From the NCBI GenBank assembly GCA_013205415.1, contig JABMMY010000317.1, positions 1-5,398 of the forward strand: a DNA stretch of 5,398 nt. Direction: 5' to 3'. Source of the stretch: Deltaproteobacteria bacterium (lineage in GTDB: Bacteria > Bdellovibrionota > FAC87 > UBA2466). The notes under the pieces were generated by a model. It was not told the origin of the DNA, did not search any database, and worked only from the letters and a program-made list of their open reading frames with translations. Made by a program: the position numbers and the translations under genes. Shown in pieces: positions 1-5,398 of the stretch; position 1 is the stretch's first letter, and each line of letters starts with the position of its first letter.

Positions 1-1269
1 CATGTAGAGAGATTGGTTTTGAATATGTGCGGTATGAGTCGGGCGAAATACATAGTAGCCCATGACCACATTTCCTAAACATAAAGAAAGAGCAAAGGCC
101 GCATAACTCAAGGTAATAGTTAGTACATGAATCGTGAGCCAATAATTACTTCTTAATACAGGCTCTAATGGATTAATACTCGGATCTAAAACAAAAGGAA
201 GGTTGTCTGCTAAAACAAGCCCCATAATAGCAAAGACCGTCGCAGCAGCGGGAATGATACTATTTTTATAGGCAAGCCACACCCACATGGAAAAAAAGAC
301 ACAGCCCCAAGTTACCCAAATTACCGATTCATACATATTAGTCACAGGAGGTCTTCCTGCAATGAGACATCTCACTGTAAATCCATAGGTGTGAATTGCA
401 AGACCAGAAAATACTGCAATAAGCCCCAGATTACCTATAAATTTATTTTGTCCGACGATATAAATTACTAAAAGAATAAAGGCTAAAACATAGACTCCCC
501 ATGCCAATCTGAAAGGCCTGAGATGGTTGTAAAAAATTTCTCTCTTTATCTGATAACTTTCTGGATAAACCCCTTTTCCAAGCCCCTGAGATAACATCGC
601 AGTTACTTTGATTACAGAATCATTCCACAACTTCGGATCTTTATTTAAAAATCCCTCCACCAAACTTTTCAAATTAAGGGCAATCCCTTCTGTAACATCT
701 GAAGCGTAGGGTAATCCTCCCTGTACATTTAAATTGGTAATGGGAAACCAGTCTGCTGTTAACCCCTGCGGATTAGGAAGAATAGTAAAGGATTGTCCTG
801 TAAAAATATCTCCGATTAACTCTAATTGATTTTGCACATTCACAGCTTTTTTATCTAAATCGGATAGGCGTTCCTTATTTCTTGTTTTAGAACCTGCCTC
901 CTTCAAAACTCTAGCGAGTCCCTGATTTCCCTGCAAAGCATTAAAAGAGAAAAATATTTTTTCTGCGTCTAATCCCATTTCGACTTTTAAGGGCTTATAA
1001 GGGATTTTTATCATCTCCTCATTTTCCCATTCTCTATCGAAATTAAATAACCACCCTACAATACACTCTACAGACCCCTTACCTTTCCATTCTTTTTTAC
1101 CTGTCACAAACTGTAATGACTCGCTAGCGAAGGTATCAAAGGGCTTAACTCTTCCTCGATGCTGAATAGCAATTTCTCCGAAGGAGGTAAAATCTAATCC
1201 TGGGCGATCTTCAGGTCCTGCATAACAGAAGGACGAAAACATTAAAAACAATGAGATAAAATATTTCAT
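1..1269 (-). CDS. ccsA: Cytochrome c biogenesis protein CcsA/ResC, System II haem handling subunit (3' end beyond left edge)
   Basis: The frame is open for 423 codons from the ATG at 1269 to the left edge, so the C-terminus is missing. CcsA pairs with ResB to carry haem across the inner membrane and attach it to apocytochrome c in the periplasm. Residues 1-17 look like a signal peptide (MKYFISLFLMFSSFCYA, likely cut before G18). Residues 18 to about 250 form a periplasmic domain starting with HRGRVKPFDTFA (37-48). Membrane segments follow at about 254-273, 281-300, 316-334, 338-356 and 380-407. Family marks are GRPPVTNMYESVIW (305-318) and SNYWLTIHVLTITLSYAAFA (374-393). H381 matches the conserved external histidine that precedes the WWD haem motif; the WWD motif and second external histidine should lie beyond the edge. 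The ATG overlaps the resB stop (ATGA) and has an AAGGAG site. The family call is firm; the role of the N-terminal domain is unknown. Confidence 0.93.
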   Translation of the reverse strand, partial: MKYFISLFLMFSSFCYAGPEDRPGLDFTSFGEIAIQHRGRVKPFDTFASESLQFVTGKKEWKGKGSVECIVGWLFNFDREWENEEMIKIPYKPLKVEMGLDAEKIFFSFNALQGNQGLARVLKEAGSKTRNKERLSDLDKKAVNVQNQLELIGDIFTGQSFTILPNPQGLTADWFPITNLNVQGGLPYASDVTEGIALNLKSLVEGFLNKDPKLWNDSVIKVTAMLSQGLGKGVYPESYQIKREIFYNHLRPFRLAWGVYVLAFILLVIYIVGQNKFIGNLGLIAVFSGLAIHTYGFTVRCLIAGRPPVTNMYESVIWVTWGCVFFSMWVWLAYKNSIIPAAATVFAIMGLVLADNLPFVLDPSINPLEPVLRSNYWLTIHVLTITLSYAAFALSLCLGNVVMGYYVFRPTHTAHIQNQSLYM

Positions 1270-3113
1270 CGTGGTGGCTCCTTTTTCTTAAAAATGAGAG
1301 ATAGATAATGAGGATTCATATAAAACATCGTTAAAATTCCGAGCACCATGATGAGAGATCCCAAGTATTTAATTTCTCTTCCAGGATCAAAATTCACAGC
1401 AAAAACAGAAACAGGAGGCCGCCCCTCTTCAAGGGAATAACTCGCTTGATAAAATGTATATCCGCCGTACTTCATAGGCTCATTCATACTAATATTAGCT
1501 TTAGGCTCTACCGAGTTTTTAAGATCCTTTACTATAACATCACTCTCATAAGTGGCAGCTTTTGTGGTACCTGGATCCGTTCCAATTTTGAATTTTTCTA
1601 AAAAGATATTAAAGGGCAACGTTATTTTTTTTCTCATGAACTGTAAAAAGACCTCTCTACCCCCAATATTCATTAATTTGCCCTGGCCCTCAAACAACCA
1701 CCATCCAGCCGATTCATTATTAAGTTGAGCGGAAGACGGTTCCCGACCGGTTTCTACCAGGTGGATTGCACTTAAATAATTATCTCCACTTCCCGAAATA
1801 TAGGTAATAGCGCGAGGTATGGTTTGTTCCACTGCATGGGGAAGCCATTCCTGAATTTTGAATTGTAAATCCATCCAACCCGTAGGTGTGATTACGCCAG
1901 GCTTTATCTCCCCTTTGGCCTTCACAATGCCATCTTTCCCTTGAGTTCGATACCACAAGCGAGTTCCGTTAGTGGCCTGAGCAAATGCCAATTGACCTCG
2001 TTTAGTTCCTACGATCGCTAACGAAGCATTTTGATTCTTTGGAATTTCTAGGCGAAACTTGATTCCTAAACTGGCCCTCTTTTTACCCCCTCCATGCAAG
2101 GTTGAGAACTCCGGAAAATTAGCAAAAATAGTATGTTTTTCCTCGTCAACAACGGCGGAGTTTCCCTTTTTTCTTAAACTCAAATTAAACGCTGGATTCA
2201 CCGGTTCATTGGATCGATTGACTAATTTATTATTCTCTACAACTGCATAGGGAAAATAATCGGTTATTTTGACCTCATATTCTCCTCCTGCAAAAGAATA
2301 AAAACCTCGTTGCCCTTCGGAGATGGGTATTCGAATCTCCTTTCCACGATAACTTGCAATTAAAAACCCAGCAGAAACCAAGGGTGACGGACCTTCTTTA
2401 GGATCTAAAAACTGTTTTTCATCTGCAGCGTTGTCAATGGTTTGAAAGGTGACTAGTGCAGGCCCTAGGTTGACCTCTGTAGGTTTTATCGGATGCTGTG
2501 AAAAGAGGGTCTCCTCTAATCGAAAGCGTGAATTAAAAAGTTCAAATTTCAAAGAGGGACTGCCCAGCCCTTCAATTGGACTAGGTGTCAGTTTGCGTTC
2601 TGCTACGGCGCGAGGAATAAATTGATTCACCTTTATATTTAAATCTTTTCCAAAATCTACAGTTAAAATATCACCCTTTTTTTCTTGATAACTTTCATGA
2701 ACAGGAAATTCTTGCTTCGTATTATTAGATTCATCGGAAACTACAAGAACCAAATCACCTAAGGTCGCTGTGTTTTCCTGAGAGCCTTCAGCTATCGGCA
2801 TGTTAGCATCGACACCCAATTTTTGAGTTAAGAAGGATCCCAATAAAATAAGAATAATTCCTGAGTGGGTTAACACAAACCCGGTTTGACTCTTCTTCCA
2901 TGGGTACCTAGACATAGCTGCACAGAGAACATTGGTCCCAAGTAAAAACAAAACTCCACCGAACCACAAATTACCATAAACTAAAATATGAACAGCTCGA
3001 GTGCCATACAATGACTCTAAACAGGTGGCTAGTGTAAGTACCGAGGCTAACAATAAAATAGAAAAGACGGCTAGTTTGAGAGAGGAAAAAAATTTAAAGA
3101 TCTGTCTAAACAT
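1266..3113 (-). CDS. resB: Cytochrome c biogenesis protein ResB/CcsB, System II
   Basis: A complete 615-residue gene for the partner of CcsA in the System II haem exporter and cytochrome c synthase of the inner membrane. Predicted membrane segments are at about 13-30, 47-66, 78-96 and 583-599, with a periplasmic region of nearly 490 residues between the third and fourth, so both ends face the cytoplasm. H83 in the third segment (FVLTHSGIILILLGSFL) matches the conserved membrane histidine of the CcsB half of CcsBA. The C-terminal part is the most typical: LEKFKIGTDPGT (505-516), then EPMKYGGYTFYQASYS (545-560) and DPGREIKYLGSLIMVLG (576-592). The periplasmic region carries three copies of a short (V/I)K(V/I)xx(F/W)xPxAV-like motif near 160, 281 and 418. 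It is longer than the classical four-segment ResB of Bacillus. It starts 24 bases after ygfZ and ends in a 4-base overlap with ccsA, which suggests coupled, matched synthesis of the two subunits. Confidence 0.93.
   Translation of the reverse strand: MFRQIFKFFSSLKLAVFSILLLASVLTLATCLESLYGTRAVHILVYGNLWFGGVLFLLGTNVLCAAMSRYPWKKSQTGFVLTHSGIILILLGSFLTQKLGVDANMPIAEGSQENTATLGDLVLVVSDESNNTKQEFPVHESYQEKKGDILTVDFGKDLNIKVNQFIPRAVAERKLTPSPIEGLGSPSLKFELFNSRFRLEETLFSQHPIKPTEVNLGPALVTFQTIDNAADEKQFLDPKEGPSPLVSAGFLIASYRGKEIRIPISEGQRGFYSFAGGEYEVKITDYFPYAVVENNKLVNRSNEPVNPAFNLSLRKKGNSAVVDEEKHTIFANFPEFSTLHGGGKKRASLGIKFRLEIPKNQNASLAIVGTKRGQLAFAQATNGTRLWYRTQGKDGIVKAKGEIKPGVITPTGWMDLQFKIQEWLPHAVEQTIPRAITYISGSGDNYLSAIHLVETGREPSSAQLNNESAGWWLFEGQGKLMNIGGREVFLQFMRKKITLPFNIFLEKFKIGTDPGTTKAATYESDVIVKDLKNSVEPKANISMNEPMKYGGYTFYQASYSLEEGRPPVSVFAVNFDPGREIKYLGSLIMVLGILTMFYMNPHYLSLIFKKKEPPR
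1278..1283 (-). promoter_or_regulatory. Ribosome binding site of ccsA
   Basis: AAGGAG on the minus strand, eight bases before the ccsA ATG and inside the last codons of resB. It is the strongest Shine-Dalgarno match at any start in the window, and it fixes the ATG at 1269 as the start although that ATG overlaps the resB stop. Confidence 0.8.
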
Positions 3114-3118
3114 TTACA

Positions 3119-3124
3119 CCCTTT
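3119..3124 (-). promoter_or_regulatory. Ribosome binding site of resB
   Basis: AAAGGG on the minus strand, five bases before the resB ATG at 3113, within the only intergenic spacer of the window (3114-3137). It supports the ATG as the start of the 615-residue protein, whose first membrane segment begins soon after. Confidence 0.65.
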
Positions 3125-3137
3125 TCTGAAAAAAAAA

Positions 3138-4193
3138 TTAACAGACCAGTGTGGCTTTTAAGCCCGAGGAAGATAGCCAAACCGAAGGTGAATTCCAAAA
3201 TATTTTTTTCACCCACATAAGCCCGACAGAGACATCGACCTCATTAGGACTATTTTCAAAGGACACCAATTCTCCCACCTCTTTTGAATCTTGAAAAAAA
3301 GAAATGGGGCTTACAAAACTTCCGCAGGTCTCACCCCGTACAATAACACGTTGAAGCTTTTGGTTCACCTGGCCATAAGTAAATATTCTTTCAACAACCT
3401 CCTGGCCTGGATAACAACCCTTGTTTCTGGCCACAGCCTCGTCAAAATTAGCCTCTAAAATGATATCTTTGTCGCTCAGTTCGCGTCCCACCCAAGGGAC
3501 CCCCGCTTGGAGTCTAAAAAATTCAAATAGTCTTCGCCCCAACATAATGTGACCAGCACTTAGGCAGTTTTTAATCCAGAGAACCCCTACCTCTCTTTCT
3601 GCTTCAACCCAAAACAAAGAATTTCTGCGAACGTCCTTCCAAATACAGATTTCAGAACTCCCCACTTTGACTCTTTGTATTTGCAAAGGATCTATCAAAG
3701 GATCAATTCCTAAGGCCTTTGCAAGGCTACCCTCTTCACTCCAACAGCCGAAAACAATTCGTTCAGTCGATAAATCGGTGACCGCCAGTTGTTCGGCGAA
3801 ATGAAACTGTTCAATATGTTCTAACACTCTCTTTTTATTTGAGTGCGATATTAAAAATTGAAAAGTATCGGCATTTAGTTTCCTGAAAATTCCTAAGGCG
3901 ATCACACCGCCTTTACCGGTTAAAAAGGCCCCATGAACCACCTTTTTAACATCAAGTATTTTAAATTGAACCGTTGTCATTCTCTGAAGATAATCTTCAG
4001 AATCCTTACCTTCAATTTGAAGAATCACATGATCAGAAAGATCAAAAATTCCACCATTAGCTTTAGAATTTTCGAAATCTTGGGCATAAGTTCCAACTTC
4101 CCAAGCGAAATCTAGCCCGTTAAAATTTAAGGTTTTCTTAGGAAAGCAGAGAGCCTTTTCCAGTGTCAGTGATCGCAGTTCTTGTGTTGGCAT
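3138..4193 (-). CDS. ygfZ: YgfZ/IBA57-like folate-binding Fe-S maturation protein (GcvT fold)
   Basis: A 351-residue cytoplasmic protein of the YgfZ/IBA57 family, GcvT-like proteins that help assemble or repair [4Fe-4S] enzymes, with a folate cofactor in known members. The signature KGCYPGQE is at 258-265 with the invariant Cys at 260. Upstream of it are FRLQAGVPWVGREL (226-239) and GIFDLSDHVILQIEGKDSEDYL (48-69), the GcvT-like N-terminal motif. Where glycine-cleavage T protein has the catalytic Asp in a GG(V/I)(I/M)DDL stretch, this protein reads GGVIALG (95-101), so it should not be an aminomethyltransferase. I chose the ATG at 4193, with a weak TGAG eight bases upstream; a GTG at 4202 would add three residues (MRI) but has no purine-rich site. 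The start lies 28 bases inside the DUF971 gene. Its place behind mrp and DUF971 fits an Fe-S role. The family call is strong, the client enzymes unknown. Confidence 0.9.
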   Translation of the reverse strand: MPTQELRSLTLEKALCFPKKTLNFNGLDFAWEVGTYAQDFENSKANGGIFDLSDHVILQIEGKDSEDYLQRMTTVQFKILDVKKVVHGAFLTGKGGVIALGIFRKLNADTFQFLISHSNKKRVLEHIEQFHFAEQLAVTDLSTERIVFGCWSEEGSLAKALGIDPLIDPLQIQRVKVGSSEICIWKDVRRNSLFWVEAEREVGVLWIKNCLSAGHIMLGRRLFEFFRLQAGVPWVGRELSDKDIILEANFDEAVARNKGCYPGQEVVERIFTYGQVNQKLQRVIVRGETCGSFVSPISFFQDSKEVGELVSFENSPNEVDVSVGLMWVKKIFWNSPSVWLSSSGLKATLVC

Positions 4194-4513
4194 GATTCGC
4201 ACTCACAGAGGGAACGAAGTTGTTCAAAAGTGAAAATCCCAGTGCTATGCCCATCTGACCAATTGATTTGAATGGCATAACGTCCGACAGTCTCAATTTT
4301 TTTTGGTTTTATATCTTCTGGAATAGATTCTGCTTTTAAAATTTTTTCTCTAGTCCATTCATCAATACAATTAGCACATCGGCAACTCAATCGAATATTT
4401 CGAACCGCGTAGGTAGATTCATGACCATCATTCCAGGTGATTCCTAAAGTAGTAGGAGACACCTGTTTCATCGTCTGTGGAGCCAACGCAATATTAATTG
4501 GAGTTACTGCCAT
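4166..4513 (-). CDS. DUF971 (GBBH-like N-terminal domain) protein with two CxCxxC clusters
   Basis: A complete 115-residue protein of the DUF971 family, related to the N-terminal domain of gamma-butyrobetaine hydroxylase and to the C-terminal domain of plant HCF101. It holds two copies of one unit: WNDGH (27-31) leading to R41, C44, C46 and C49, and WSDGH (85-89) with GIF, LR (99-100) and then C103, C105 and C108. A further Cys, C113, and His residues H110 and H115 lie at the end. There is no signal peptide or membrane segment, so it is cytoplasmic. The cysteines suggest a bound metal (zinc, or possibly an Fe-S cluster), which is inference. The ATG at 4513 overlaps the end of mrp by 10 bases and has no clear ribosome binding site, so translation probably depends on ribosomes ending mrp. 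A later Met at residue 15 also lacks a site. The biochemical function is not established; partnership with Mrp is the best guess. Confidence 0.88.
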   Translation of the reverse strand: MAVTPINIALAPQTMKQVSPTTLGITWNDGHESTYAVRNIRLSCRCANCIDEWTREKILKAESIPEDIKPKKIETVGRYAIQINWSDGHSTGIFTFEQLRSLCECESCQHKNCDH

Positions 4514-5398
4514 TCTAATGTCATGGACTTAAATTGCCCTGCGCTTTGAGCTTGAAATACTGAAAGCTTGGCCGCCACATCTCCTGCTATTTTTTTATAA
4601 ATTTTAGAAACTTCAGCGTTTGGGTGAGTGGTTACCATTGGCGTTCCCATGTCTCCACCCTCTGCAATTCTGGGATCTAACGGAATAGAACCCAATAGAG
4701 AAACACTCATCTCCTCAGCAATTTTAGCTCCACCACCCTTACGAAAAATAGGAGTCACCTCATCGCAATGGCCACAAATAAAACCTGCCATATTTTCAAT
4801 CACACCTAGAATAGGAACCTTTACGTTCTGAAACATTCGCAATCCCTTACGGGCATCTAATAAACTAACCTCTTGAGGGGTTGTGACAATAATAGCTCCT
4901 GATAAAGGTGCACTTTGAGAAATAGAGATCTGAGCATCTCCAGTTCCAGGAGGCATATCGATTAATAAATAATCTAAATCCCCCCAATTTACCTGCGTCA
5001 AAAACTGAGTGAGAGCTCCGTGGACCATAGGTCCTCGCCAAACTACCGGCTGATTTTCAGGAACTAAAAACCCCATCGACATGACTTTAATGCCATTTTT
5101 AATTACAGGAGAAATTCGTCCTGCCTCTGTGATCGGTTTTTCCTTAGCTCCAATCATCAATGGAATACTAGGGCCATAAATATCGGCATCTAACAAACCG
5201 ACTCGAGCACCAGTTTCAGCAAGTGCAACGGCCAGGTTTATAGTGACGGTACTTTTGCCGACCCCACCTTTTCCGCTGGCTACAGCGATGACATTTCTGA
5301 CACCAGGAATGGAAACTCGATTTCCTTGGACCCCGGTAGAGCGAACATTCGCAGGCATTTTAACATTAACTTCAGTTACCCCTGGAAGGGCCTTTACC
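4504..5398 (-). CDS. mrp: Mrp/ApbC-type Fe-S cluster carrier P-loop ATPase (5' end beyond right edge)
   Basis: A cytoplasmic P-loop ATPase of the Mrp/NBP35 family that binds a [4Fe-4S] cluster at its dimer interface and hands it to target proteins. The frame stays open through the right edge: 13 residues lie before the ATG at 5358, and they (VKALPGVTEVNVK) match the end of the DUF59/MIP18 domain that normally precedes the ATPase. The ATG at 5358 is therefore internal, and the true start is off the window. Numbering from the first visible codon (297 residues present), the deviant Walker A SGKGGVGKST is at 41-50, DADIYGP at 70-76, DMPPGTGD at 147-154, and the cluster-binding pair CGHC at 208-211 (family form usually CPHC). 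All the expected motifs are intact. The C-terminus ends in EWQ, overlapping the DUF971 start. It is the first gene seen in the operon. Confidence 0.95.
   Translation of the reverse strand, partial: VKALPGVTEVNVKMPANVRSTGVQGNRVSIPGVRNVIAVASGKGGVGKSTVTINLAVALAETGARVGLLDADIYGPSIPLMIGAKEKPITEAGRISPVIKNGIKVMSMGFLVPENQPVVWRGPMVHGALTQFLTQVNWGDLDYLLIDMPPGTGDAQISISQSAPLSGAIIVTTPQEVSLLDARKGLRMFQNVKVPILGVIENMAGFICGHCDEVTPIFRKGGGAKIAEEMSVSLLGSIPLDPRIAEGGDMGTPMVTTHPNAEVSKIYKKIAGDVAAKLSVFQAQSAGQFKSMTLEWQ

Larger units (their letters stand above)
1..5398 (-). other. Probable single operon: mrp, DUF971 gene, ygfZ, resB, ccsA
   Basis: All five genes lie on the minus strand. Junctions are a 10-base overlap (mrp/DUF971), a 28-base overlap (DUF971/ygfZ), a 24-base gap (ygfZ/resB) and a 4-base ATGA overlap (resB/ccsA). 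There is no room for a promoter except within genes, and no convincing terminator. Co-transcription is inferred from this spacing. Confidence 0.85.

Noticed and set aside
1266..1300. Programmed -1 frameshift at the A-rich end of resB that would fuse it to ccsA.
   Set aside because: The A run is only five bases, no stem-loop is evident, and ccsA has its own ATG, strong ribosome binding site and signal peptide. Translational coupling explains the overlap.
2059..2250. Plus-strand open frame of 63 codons opposite resB.
   Set aside because: It lies wholly antisense to strongly conserved coding sequence, and its product resembles no family I know. The same applies to plus-strand frames at 3933-4115 and 4628-4831.
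3129..3171. A run of nine U residues in the transcript after the ygfZ stop, with a short GGCTTAAAAGCC palindrome upstream, as a terminator.
   Set aside because: The palindrome gives only 4-5 pairs with a tiny loop, lies inside the ygfZ coding sequence and is separated from the U run by about 15 bases. The next gene starts 24 bases after the ygfZ stop with its own binding site, so read-through is more likely.
3138..4193. Glycine cleavage T protein (aminomethyltransferase).
   Set aside because: The KGCYxGQE signature is that of YgfZ/IBA57, the catalytic Asp region reads GGVIALG, and no glycine cleavage partner genes (gcvH, gcvP) are adjacent.
4504..5358. Taking the ATG at 5358 as the true start of mrp.
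   Set aside because: The frame continues upstream to the window edge with residues typical of the DUF59 domain of Mrp, so this Met is internal.

Overview
The window is one strand of an operon. Five protein genes fill it on the minus strand, so transcription runs from the right edge to the left edge in the order mrp, a DUF971 gene, ygfZ, resB, ccsA. mrp lacks its 5' end at the right edge and ccsA lacks its 3' end at the left edge. The only non-coding stretch is a 24-base spacer between ygfZ and resB; the other three junctions overlap by 10, 28 and 4 bases. No RNA gene, insertion sequence, CRISPR array, convincing terminator or promoter is visible; the promoter is presumably beyond the right edge.

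The right half (3138-5398) is an iron-sulfur module: an Mrp/ApbC-type P-loop ATPase that carries [4Fe-4S] clusters, a small DUF971 protein with two copies of a W-x-D-G-H plus CxCxxC unit, and a YgfZ/IBA57-like protein that supports maturation or repair of Fe-S enzymes. Mrp plus DUF971 matches, in two genes, the architecture of the plant chloroplast Fe-S carrier HCF101 (DUF59, P-loop ATPase, DUF971).

The left half (1-3113) is the core of cytochrome c maturation System II: ResB (CcsB) and CcsA (ResC), which together form the membrane haem exporter and synthase. The ResB here is about 615 residues with a large periplasmic part that contains a recurring short motif. CcsA has an apparent signal peptide and about 230 extra periplasmic residues before its first membrane segment, an arrangement like that of the fused CcsBA proteins of Bacteroidetes. 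The thiol-handling partners (ResA, CcdA) are not in the window. The operon therefore joins the building of two iron cofactor systems, Fe-S clusters and covalent haem, which respiration needs together.

Organism: a moderately AT-rich Gram-negative bacterium with System II rather than Ccm System I, and with a YgfZ protein. This combination would suit a Bdellovibrionota or other deltaproteobacteria-like lineage, but that is a guess from gene content and style, not a demonstrated assignment.
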